Below, piece after piece: positions 1-5,425 of a DNA stretch of 5,478 nt. Position 1 is the first letter of the stretch; each line of letters opens with the position of its first letter. Position numbers and translations under genes: made by a program. The notes beneath the pieces are model-generated. The model saw only the letters and a program-made list of their open reading frames with translations, was not told where the DNA came from and did no database searches. The stretch is from Cyanobacteriota bacterium (GTDB taxonomy: Bacteria > Cyanobacteriota > Cyanobacteriia > Leptolyngbyales > Leptolyngbyaceae), in NCBI GenBank assembly GCA_027482985.1, contig JAIXVO010000478.1:1-5478 (forward strand). Direction: 5' to 3'.

Positions 1-173
1 CCAGCCTGCCCCCCTTGCCCGTGATGTTACTGCTCCCCGCTCAAGCCATCGCCTGCGATCGCAATCTGGGGGAAATCGCTGATGTCGTGCTGCCCATCCC
101 CGTGGATCAGCCAGAGGAATTGTTAGCTCAGGTGCGGACTGCGATCGCGGCGCATCAACCCAATTCGGATTGA
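1..173 (+). CDS. 3' end of a rightward gene; receiver-like (REC) C-terminus, degenerate
   Basis: An open frame enters from the left edge (first full codon at position 3) and ends at TGA 171-173, giving 56 residues. They start SLPPLPVMLLLPA and include ADVVLPIPVDQPEELLAQV near the end. The pattern, a hydrophobic strand beginning P-V, a helix, then A-D-x-x-L-x-x-P-x followed by P-E-E-L-L-A-x-V, matches beta4 to alpha5 of response-regulator receiver domains, where the usual text is ADDYLxKPF..PEELLARV. The lysine before the proline, invariant in active receivers, is isoleucine here. If the match is right, this is a pseudo-receiver that probably does not use the normal phosphorylation switch. The active-site Asp and everything upstream lie outside the window, so the full protein cannot be named. 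Its last 19 bases overlap the 3' end of the convergent SDR gene. The presence of a gene end is fairly sure; the family is an inference from a short stretch. Confidence 0.55.
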   Translation, partial: SLPPLPVMLLLPAQAIACDRNLGEIADVVLPIPVDQPEELLAQVRTAIAAHQPNSD

Positions 174-1129
174 AGGGCGCGGGCAATTTGCTGCAACACG
201 ACTTCCGGCGATCGCGGTTGCCAGCCGAGTTCGGTTCGCGCTTTCGTGGCATCCACTCGCACACAGCGATCGTAGAGATAATGCACCCGTTCACGACTTA
301 AAGGCGGTTGCCAGGACAGTAGGCGACCGACGGGATCGAGTAAATTACCCACCAAGCGCACCAGCCAGCGAGGGGCTTCCGCCGGGAGGTTCAGCCCTGC
401 TTCCCGACCGACGATCGCAAACATCTCGCGGGTCGTCAAATCGCCTGCCGAGATGATGTAGTGCGCTCCGGGTGGACTTTTGCTGGCCGCAAGGAGCATC
501 GCCTCGACCAGATCATCCACATGCACAATCCCCGTAATGCGATCGCCCCCTGCCCACAGTTTCAACTTGCCTCGCAAAAAGGTTTTCAGCACCGGGCCAA
601 AGTGCGGGTCATCCGCGCCAAAAATCCCGGAGGGCATCACACTCACCGCATCCAATCCAGCCGCCGCCGCGAGATCGACCAGTTGTTGCGCCTCGTACTT
701 GGTGCGATCGTAGGCGGAGGAAAAGTCCTTCTGGGTGCGCACAAAGGTTTCATCGACGGCTTTGCCCTGCGTATCGCCATACACCCCAATCGTGCTGCAA
801 TACACCAGCTTGGGCACGCCCATCGCCTGCACGGTCTCCACCACGGCGCGAGTGCCCGCAATATTCACCTGTGCCATTGCCGCCGCGTTGACGATGCCCA
901 GCTCCACATAGGCGGCGGTGTGAAAGACCACATCCACGCCGTCCATCGCCGTTTGCAGGGCGGCGCGATCGCCAATATCACCCGTCACAAACTGCACCGA
1001 CTCGGTGGCTAAGCGCGATCGCGGACTGGATGGGCGCACCAGACACACCACCTCAGCCCCTCGTTGCCGCAGCGCTTTGACCAGATGCGATCCGGTAAAC
1101 CCCGTTGCCCCTGTCACCAATGCTTTCAT
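155..1129 (-). CDS. NAD(P)-dependent epimerase/dehydratase-family SDR (extended/atypical SDR, HpnA- or DFR-like)
   Basis: The 324-residue protein is full length for this family. It has a Rossmann fold with the nucleotide-binding motif T-G-A-T-G-F-T-G at residues 6-13. Arg32 after the second strand (VVCLVR) favours NADP(H) over NAD(H). HTAAY at 70-74 and VNIAGT at 88-93 are the usual inner-core motifs. The catalytic residues are Ser112/Thr113 (CSTIGVYG) and the pair Tyr140/Lys144 (YDRTK). PSGIFGADD at 166-174 and HVDDLVEA at 203-210 lie in the substrate-side half. The family reduces or epimerises sugar nucleotides, dihydroflavonol-like ketones or steroid-like substrates. The overall pattern resembles the hopanoid-associated HpnA group and dihydroflavonol-reductase-like proteins, but substrate cannot be read from sequence. 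The protein is soluble. ATG at 1129 sits 3 bases after the stop of the upstream GNAT-like gene, with an AGGA (complement of 1143-1146) about 13 bases ahead of it, so it is almost certainly co-transcribed and possibly translationally coupled. No terminator is visible beyond the stop, which lies inside the convergent gene. Confidence 0.93.
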   Translation of the reverse strand: MKALVTGATGFTGSHLVKALRQRGAEVVCLVRPSSPRSRLATESVQFVTGDIGDRAALQTAMDGVDVVFHTAAYVELGIVNAAAMAQVNIAGTRAVVETVQAMGVPKLVYCSTIGVYGDTQGKAVDETFVRTQKDFSSAYDRTKYEAQQLVDLAAAAGLDAVSVMPSGIFGADDPHFGPVLKTFLRGKLKLWAGGDRITGIVHVDDLVEAMLLAASKSPPGAHYIISAGDLTTREMFAIVGREAGLNLPAEAPRWLVRLVGNLLDPVGRLLSWQPPLSRERVHYLYDRCVRVDATKARTELGWQPRSPEVVLQQIARALQSELG

Positions 1130-1132
1130 GGG

Positions 1133-2326
1133 TTAATGCAATTCCTGCTCGTAAATCCGATAGGTTTTGTAAATCGTGCCGCCCGACGCTTCAATCAGTT
1201 TGCGGGAGGGGAAATTGTCTTCATAGACCCAGGACAGTTCGGCGCGGCGATAGGGTTTGCCCTTTTTGATGCCACCCATCATGCCCAAATAAATTAAGGC
1301 CAGGGGCACCATCTTGCGGCGATACTCCGGCAGCGCACAGATGGCAATCACGCGCCCCTGATCAATCTGCCGCCGAAACCAGAGAAATTTGAGAATCCCC
1401 AGCCAGTTGAGTTTGCCGTTGACGTGTTTCAACGCAATGTTGTAATCCGGTAGTCCCATCCAGAAGCCGATCATCTCCCCGTTATATTCCGCCACCGGAA
1501 AGACATCCGGATCGACGAGACTTTGCAGCGATCGCGCTTCTTCCAAAAATTCTTCCTGGGTGCGGGGGGTGGAACTCCAATTGTGGGCAAACGCCGTCGT
1601 GAATAACTGATAGAGACTGATGCAATCCCGTTCAAAGGCTTCTCCCTTGGTGGCGATCGGGCGGAACGTGACCCCCGACTTGCAGGCAATCCGGTACGCC
1701 TTCTCAAACTCCGCTGGCAGGGGTTGGTCTAACGGAAAAATGTAGGCATAGGCATCCTTCGCTTTGTGCCAGCCCAACCGCTCCATAAATTGGGGATAGT
1801 AGGGCGGGTTGTAGGGCATCATCACCATCGGTGGCGACTCAAACCCGTCAATCAGCATTAAACAATTGTTGTGGGTCGAGAGGTCGATGGGGCCACGCAG
1901 AGTGGTCATCCCCTGCGATCGCAGCCACGCTGCTGCCGCTGCGAACAAGGCTTCGGCGACCGCAAACTCATCCACACATTCAAAGAAGCCAAATAACCCG
2001 ATCGCCGTCCCTTCGCGATCGATCAGCCGTTGATTCACTGCCGCTACAATGCGCCCCACGGGAGTGCCACCCCCGGGTTGACTGGCATCTGCCTGCAGCG
2101 CCACAAACGCCTGCAACCGCCCGTATTGGCAAAACGGATTCGTTGGTGCCAGCTGTTTCGCGACATCACTGCGCAACGGCGGCACCCAGTTGGGGTCTTG
2201 CCGATAGACGATCGCGGGCACATCTAAAAACTGCTCCTGCTGGGCGGGTGTCGTCACGGGGATCACTTGCACAGTCACAGTTGCAGCGGGTTGAGCGGGG
2301 GCAGAAGCAAGGGGGGAATTGTCCAT
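1133..2326 (-). CDS. GNAT-like N-acyltransferase-fold protein (YghO-like conserved family), function unknown
   Basis: From ATG 2326 this gives 397 residues. A short Ala/Pro-rich lead is followed by FLDVPAIVYRQDPNWVPPL (33-51), then PVGRIVAAVN (89-98), GLFGFFECVD (110-119), LRGPIDLSTHNNCLMLIDGF (143-162) and MMPYNPPYY (169-177). These are signatures of a widespread bacterial family with a divergent GNAT fold, often labelled 'N-acetyltransferase' or, probably wrongly, 'dATP pyrophosphohydrolase'. The second half carries a motif-A-like VIAICALPEYRRKMVPLALI (326-345) and a late acceptor-fold segment ending ASGGTIYKTYRIYE (380-393). The donor is presumably an acyl-CoA and the acceptor is unknown. 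No signal peptide or membrane span is seen. The frame stays open upstream to a TTG at 2392, which would add 22 residues. I prefer the ATG because the likely -10 box lies between the two starts and the extra residues do not look like the family. It is the first gene of a two-gene unit with the SDR. Confidence 0.85.
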   Translation of the reverse strand: MDNSPLASAPAQPAATVTVQVIPVTTPAQQEQFLDVPAIVYRQDPNWVPPLRSDVAKQLAPTNPFCQYGRLQAFVALQADASQPGGGTPVGRIVAAVNQRLIDREGTAIGLFGFFECVDEFAVAEALFAAAAAWLRSQGMTTLRGPIDLSTHNNCLMLIDGFESPPMVMMPYNPPYYPQFMERLGWHKAKDAYAYIFPLDQPLPAEFEKAYRIACKSGVTFRPIATKGEAFERDCISLYQLFTTAFAHNWSSTPRTQEEFLEEARSLQSLVDPDVFPVAEYNGEMIGFWMGLPDYNIALKHVNGKLNWLGILKFLWFRRQIDQGRVIAICALPEYRRKMVPLALIYLGMMGGIKKGKPYRRAELSWVYEDNFPSRKLIEASGGTIYKTYRIYEQELH

Positions 2327-2378
2327 AGAGCCAAGTTCCAGGCGCGATACAGCGAAGGGTGAACGAGGGTTTATGGAG

Positions 2379-2387
2379 ACTATACCA
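2379..2387 (-). promoter_or_regulatory. Extended -10 promoter candidate for the GNAT-SDR unit
   Basis: Read on the minus strand, this is TGG-TATAGT: a TATAGT hexamer (5 of 6 to TATAAT; plus-strand complement at 2379-2384) preceded by the TGn of an extended -10. No good -35 hexamer lies 16-18 bases upstream, which is common for extended -10 promoters. Transcription would start near 2372, leaving a leader of about 45 bases before ATG 2326 and excluding the upstream TTG as a start. The ribosome-binding site before 2326 is weak (TGGAA, about 10 bases upstream). This is a motif match only. Confidence 0.42.
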
Positions 2388-2408
2388 GGCAACGGCGATC
2401 GCGCAGGG

Positions 2409-2430
2409 TTGATCCCTGGTTGGGGATCAA
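2409..2430. promoter_or_regulatory. Perfect 8+8 inverted repeat between divergent promoters (operator candidate)
   Basis: TTGATCCC (2409-2416) and GGGATCAA (2423-2430) are exact reverse complements separated by a 6-base spacer, TGGTTG. No mismatches are present. The element lies in the 213-base gap between divergently transcribed genes. It is centred about 47 bases upstream of the inferred leftward start and about 63 bases upstream of the inferred rightward start, where a dimeric activator or shared regulator could bind. A smaller inverted repeat, CAGGG (2404-2408) with CCCTG (2414-2418), overlaps its left arm. No T-tract follows on either strand, so it is not a terminator. The symmetry is certain; regulatory use is inferred and no regulator is identified. 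Confidence 0.55.
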
Positions 2431-2447
2431 GAGATTCCGGCTGAGCA

Positions 2448-2476
2448 TTGACTACGGGTGAAATTGCTGGGATATT
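2448..2476 (+). promoter_or_regulatory. Sigma70-type promoter candidate for the DUF4912 gene
   Basis: TTGACT (2448-2453, 5 of 6 to consensus) and GATATT (2471-2476, 4 of 6) are separated by exactly 17 bases. Transcription would begin near 2483, giving a leader of about 57 bases before ATG 2540. A second, poorer possibility is TTGAGC (2477-2482) with TAAGAT (2502-2507) and a 19-base spacer. The leader shows no clear Shine-Dalgarno sequence and no riboswitch-like structure that I can recognise. Confidence 0.48.
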
Positions 2477-2539
2477 TTGAGCGTGACTTGTTAAGAAAAA
2501 CTAAGATTTATCCCTCCGTCCCGTTGTCCCACCTGTGTT

Positions 2540-4684
2540 ATGGCTCAAAATCATCCGAATTCCGTATTGTCCCTGGCTGTATTCATCGCTCTGGTCACAA
2601 GTCCCACGTTGGCGGGGTCGCTGCTATCTCCTGCCGCGATCGCCCAAACCACCAGCGCTATGGTCAAAGGCGACGGATCGCGCCGGATCAACGAGCTGGC
2701 TCCTACTGTTAAAGCGCGCCAGTCTCAGGGCGGAATTCAAATTGAAGAGGTTACCAGCTTGACCGGGGTGAAAGCTGCGATCGCCACTCCTCGTCAACGG
2801 TTGATTGCGCCAGCGGATCGCATTGGGACGACCATCAATCTGGTAGCAACGGACGTGCCCACGACAATCCTGGTGGCTGATCCCACCCCCACTCCGGCTG
2901 CGAATGTGTCCAGTTTTTCGGCTGCTGGCATTTGGGATGATCTCCTCGCCCTGCTGCTCCTCCCCTTGCTGGGGGGTGCCCTATGGCTCATCTGGGGACG
3001 TAATCGGGAGCCTCAATCGGAGTCCCACACTCGCTCTGAGGCTCCACCCCAAACCGCTTCCCAGCCACCCACTGCATCCGCTGCCCCACCCACGCCGCCC
3101 GTCGCTAGCTCACCCCGGACGCTCTTGGCCTCCGCCAGTCGAGGGCGGCAATCGGAACCTGCCGCACCCCTCACCCCACCGATCGCTCCAGTCCCAGCGA
3201 CTCAGGCTGAAAGCGCAGCCCTGCCATTGATTGGTGATGCCGTCACAGTGGGAGGGACGATCGACAGTCGGGGCGACAGTTCCCTGGCGAGTGTGGATCA
3301 AGATTTAACTGAGCTACCTGCTGGGTATGGGGACAGTCGGATTGTGTTGATGTCTCGTGATCCGCAGTGGGCTTACAGCTATTGGGATGTGTCCCAAAGC
3401 CATAAGGAAGCGGTGCGGCGTGAGGGTGGAGAGCGGTTGGCCCTGCGATTATTTGATGTGACTGATGTCGATCTGACGATTCAGAATCCCCACAGTTTGC
3501 AGCAGTACGAGATTGAGGAAATCGCCCAGGATTGGTATCTGCCGATTCCCATCAGCGATCGCGATTATTTGGTGGAAGTTGGGTATCTGACGACTGAAGG
3601 CCGCTGGTTATTGCTGGCGCGATCGGCACCCGTGCGGATTCCGCCCATCTATCCCACCGATTGGAGCCAGGAACAATTTTTGACGGTGGACTGGGAGGAA
3701 GATTTACGCGGCAGAACGTTTATTGAATTGCCGCCGCCTGCCAGCAAGGCTACCATTCATGACACCATGTATGCCCTGTCGATGGGGGCAGAAGCCCAAC
3801 GGTCGGCGGGTTCTTTGTTTGGGTCGATGCAAGCAGTTACCACAGCCGCCTCTCCCTCCGGCGTGGGCATGATGTCTGGGGTCGGGATGATGTCCGGCGT
3901 GGGCATGATGTCCGGCGTGGGCATGTCGGTGCCCACCATGTCAGGTGTGGGGATGATGTCGGGTGTGGGGATGATGTCGGGTGTGGGGATGTCAGTCCCC
4001 ACGATGTCCGGGATGGGGATGTCAGGTGTCGGGATGTCAGTCCCTACGATGTCTGGGATCGGGATGTCGGGTGTCGGGATGTCAGTCCCCACGATGTCTG
4101 GGATTGGGATGTCGGGTGTCGGGATGTCAGTACTCACGATGTCTGGGATTGGGATGTCGGGTGTCGGGATGTCAGTACCCACGATTTCTGGGATCGGAAT
4201 GTCGGGTGTGGGGATGTCAATACCCACGATGTCTGGGATTGGGATGTCGGGTGTGGGGATGTCAGTCCCCACGATGTCTGGGATCGGGATGTCGGGGGTC
4301 GGGATGATGTCGGGTGTGGGCATGATGTCCGGGATGGGCTTCCTCACCATGTTGGGTGTGGGGATGTCTGGGGTGGGCTTCTCGGCTTCGATGCCGCCTC
4401 TGCGATCGCGCAAATTCTGGCTGGTCGCCGATGCCGAATTGATCGTCTACGGCGCGACGGAACCGGATGCCACCGTCACCATTGCCGGCCAACCGATCAA
4501 ACTCAACCCCGATGGCACCTTCCGCTTCCAAATGTCCTTCCCCGATGGCAACATTGACTATCCGATCCTGGCGGTCGCTGCGGATGGCGTGCAAACTCGC
4601 TCCGTTCATCTCACCTTCGATCGCGCCACGCCAGAACGCTATACCAACACGAAAGCAGAGGCGATCGAGGAACCGTTGCCATAA
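2540..4684 (+). CDS. DUF4912 membrane protein with Met/Gly-rich repeat tract and C-terminal Ig-like domain
   Basis: This 714-residue protein has several parts. Residues 8-36 form a hydrophobic signal-like segment ending AIAQ, a typical cyanobacterial cleavage context, though the N-region has no Lys or Arg. Residues 37-125 are polar. Residues 131-152 (from IWDDLLALLLL to LWLIW) are one membrane span followed by Gly-Arg-Asn-Arg. Residues 165-222 are a Pro/Ala-rich linker. DUF4912 occupies about 259-368, with LPAGYGDSRIVLMSRDP and AYSYWDV near its start and YLVEVGY in the middle. SAGSLFGSM (422-430) leads into the repeat tract at 440-614. Residues 625-714 begin KFWLVADAELIVYGATEP and contain NPDGTFRF, a beta-sandwich pattern like bacterial Ig-like domains; this tail is characteristic of cyanobacterial DUF4912 proteins. 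By the positive-inside rule, everything after residue 152 would be cytoplasmic. The function of DUF4912 is not known to me. ATG 2540 lacks a Shine-Dalgarno sequence but is supported by the signal-like N-terminus. The gene is probably first in a unit with the Uma2 gene. Confidence 0.9.
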   Translation: MAQNHPNSVLSLAVFIALVTSPTLAGSLLSPAAIAQTTSAMVKGDGSRRINELAPTVKARQSQGGIQIEEVTSLTGVKAAIATPRQRLIAPADRIGTTINLVATDVPTTILVADPTPTPAANVSSFSAAGIWDDLLALLLLPLLGGALWLIWGRNREPQSESHTRSEAPPQTASQPPTASAAPPTPPVASSPRTLLASASRGRQSEPAAPLTPPIAPVPATQAESAALPLIGDAVTVGGTIDSRGDSSLASVDQDLTELPAGYGDSRIVLMSRDPQWAYSYWDVSQSHKEAVRREGGERLALRLFDVTDVDLTIQNPHSLQQYEIEEIAQDWYLPIPISDRDYLVEVGYLTTEGRWLLLARSAPVRIPPIYPTDWSQEQFLTVDWEEDLRGRTFIELPPPASKATIHDTMYALSMGAEAQRSAGSLFGSMQAVTTAASPSGVGMMSGVGMMSGVGMMSGVGMSVPTMSGVGMMSGVGMMSGVGMSVPTMSGMGMSGVGMSVPTMSGIGMSGVGMSVPTMSGIGMSGVGMSVLTMSGIGMSGVGMSVPTISGIGMSGVGMSIPTMSGIGMSGVGMSVPTMSGIGMSGVGMMSGVGMMSGMGFLTMLGVGMSGVGFSASMPPLRSRKFWLVADAELIVYGATEPDATVTIAGQPIKLNPDGTFRFQMSFPDGNIDYPILAVAADGVQTRSVHLTFDRATPERYTNTKAEAIEEPLP
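3857..4381 (+). repeat. In-frame Met/Gly/Ser repeat tract within the DUF4912 gene (residues 440-614)
   Basis: The 525 bases encode 175 residues drawn only from Ser, Gly, Val, Met, Pro, Thr, Ile, Leu and Phe. Met occurs 40 times and there is no charged residue. The first part (3857-4003) uses an 18-bp unit encoding SGVGMM in two runs of full units (three, then two), each run ending with SGVGM followed by a SVPT spacer. The middle is a regular 45-bp array. The end (4274-4381) returns to 18-bp-like units and decays into MGFLTMLGVGM. Because unit lengths are multiples of three and contain no stops, other frames across the tract are also open. Comparable proteins have low-complexity sequence in this position, but I do not recall this motif being standard. 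Confidence 0.95.
4004..4273 (+). repeat. Six tandem 45-bp units encoding MSGIGMSGVGMSVPT
   Basis: Unit starts are 4004, 4049, 4094, 4139, 4184 and 4229, with a seventh, partial unit at 4274. The units differ by few bases. Unit 1 has Met for Ile. Unit 3 has SVLT through CCC to CTC. Unit 5 starts with Ile (ATG to ATT) and reads SIPT. Four of the six full units (2, 3, 4, 6) and the partial seventh contain four GGG runs with loops of 3, 5 and 3-4 bases, a canonical guanine-quadruplex pattern on the coding strand. Most units also contain a GGGA/TCCC-type hairpin. The near identity suggests expansion by slippage or unequal recombination in the recent past. Confidence 0.95.
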
Positions 4685-4725
4685 ACCAACGATAAAATTG
4701 AGACACCCTTCATGAGCCTGGGTCT

Positions 4726-5358
4726 ATGGTTGCCACACCGCTTTCGCCCCCCACTGAAGTCATCCACCTGTCGGGAATTAGCTGGCAGACGTATGAAACG
4801 TTGCTGGCAGAATTGAGCGATCGCCGCCTGCGACTCACTTACAACCGTGGCAATCTCGAAATCATGGCTCCTTTCCCGCCACACGAATTGGGTAAAACGC
4901 TGATGAGCCGATTTGTGGAAACTCTGGCGGAGGAATCAGAAATCCAGATTCATCCCTTAGGTTCCACGACATTTAAGCGTCCGGAATTGAGCGGTGCCGA
5001 ACCGGACGAATGCTTTTACATCTGCAACATCGATGCCGTTCGCGGGAAAAAACGACTGGATCTAACGCAAGATCCGGCTCCGGATTTAGTTGTGGAAATT
5101 GATGTCACGAGTAGTTCCCGTAGCCGTCTTCAGGTGTATGCCGATTTTGGTGTGGTTGAAGTTTGGGTCTACGATGGCGACGCACTCGTGATTCACCAAT
5201 TGCAGAACGGCAGCTACATCACCACCCCAACCAGTCAGTTTTTTCCGGACATCCCGATTCCAGCGATCGCAGAATTCTTACAACAAGCCGGAACGGAAGA
5301 TTACCTCACCCTGGTCAAAGCCTTTCGGAGTTGGGTGAGAAGTCAGATCGGGCAATAG
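4726..5358 (+). CDS. Uma2 family protein (DUF820, PD-(D/E)XK nuclease fold)
   Basis: The 210-residue protein has the usual family length. Motifs in order are NLEIMAPFPPHELG (43-56), the conserved start of the fold; GAEPDECFYI (90-99), with the acidic residue Asp94; PDLVVEIDVTSSS (119-131), with Asp120, Glu124 and Asp126; and LQVYADFGVVEVWVYDG (135-151). Uma2 proteins are restriction-endonuclease-fold proteins, present in many copies in cyanobacteria and often annotated as endonucleases, but their role is largely unproven. The 'IDxTSSS' version is a recognisable cyanobacterial subgroup. No lysine occurs from residue 111 to 197, so the classical catalytic Lys after the acidic pair is absent. 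The gene starts 41 bases after the DUF4912 stop. A TAAAAT box at 4693-4698 lacks a matching -35, so read-through from upstream is the simpler view. The ribosome-binding site is weak. A terminator follows 32 bases after the stop. Confidence 0.9.
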   Translation: MVATPLSPPTEVIHLSGISWQTYETLLAELSDRRLRLTYNRGNLEIMAPFPPHELGKTLMSRFVETLAEESEIQIHPLGSTTFKRPELSGAEPDECFYICNIDAVRGKKRLDLTQDPAPDLVVEIDVTSSSRSRLQVYADFGVVEVWVYDGDALVIHQLQNGSYITTPTSQFFPDIPIPAIAEFLQQAGTEDYLTLVKAFRSWVRSQIGQ

Positions 5359-5390
5359 TGGGGCGATCGCTGCTCATGGTTTTAATGGAG

Positions 5391-5425
5391 TCATTACCGG
5401 AGTGAGGCCCCCGGCAATGATTTTT
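5391..5425 (+). terminator. Intrinsic terminator after the Uma2 gene
   Basis: TCATTACCGG (5391-5400) pairs with CCGGCAATGA (5411-5420) to form a 10-bp stem with a single A-C mismatch and a 10-base loop, followed directly by TTTTT (5421-5425). On the opposite strand the stem is not followed by a T-run, so it should act mainly on rightward transcripts. Confidence 0.82.

Larger units (their letters stand above)
55..5370. repeat. Dispersed HIP1 octamers (GCGATCGC), 16 copies
   Basis: Exact copies start at 55, 141, 208, 539, 965, 1015, 1528, 1915, 2395, 2636, 2777, 3555, 4402, 4817, 5263 and 5363. HIP1 is a palindrome strongly over-represented in many cyanobacterial genomes and is the main taxonomic clue here. 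Copies fall in every full gene. None occurs between 3563 and 4401, which includes the whole repeat tract, consistent with that tract having been generated by local duplication. The copy at 2395 lies in the divergent control region just upstream of the leftward -10. Confidence 0.95.

Noticed and set aside
461..1012. A plus-strand open frame of 183 codons opposite the SDR gene
   Set aside because: The encoded His-rich sequence shows no domain, and the minus-strand SDR carries all family motifs.
1831..2328. A plus-strand open frame of 165 codons opposite the GNAT-like gene
   Set aside because: It shows no recognisable motif and has the Arg/Pro-rich look of an antisense reading of a GC-rich gene.
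2458..2712. A plus-strand frame of 84 codons overlapping the start of the DUF4912 gene
   Set aside because: It overlaps the signal-like N-terminus in another phase, has no motif, and would begin within the promoter region.
4004..4273. CRISPR-like array
   Set aside because: The 45-bp repeats are contiguous with no unique spacers, are in frame within a gene, and no cas gene is present.
3981..4307. A Cys/Arg-rich plus-strand open frame in another phase
   Set aside because: It lies wholly inside the repeat tract and is a frame-shifted reading of the same units.
3757..4413. A 218-codon minus-strand open frame rich in Pro-Thr-Pro-Asp-Ile repeats
   Set aside because: It is the antisense reading of the in-frame repeat tract. 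The 18- and 45-bp units lack stops on several frames, so a long open frame arises automatically. The sense protein is anchored by conserved domains on both sides.
4693..4698. TAAAAT as a -10 box for the Uma2 gene
   Set aside because: No -35 or extended -10 accompanies it and the gap to the upstream gene is only 41 bases; it is too weak to list as a promoter.
4701..4725. Small hairpin AGACACCC with GGGTCT just before the Uma2 start
   Set aside because: It has only six pairs with a two-base bulge and an 11-base loop, so it could easily be chance.
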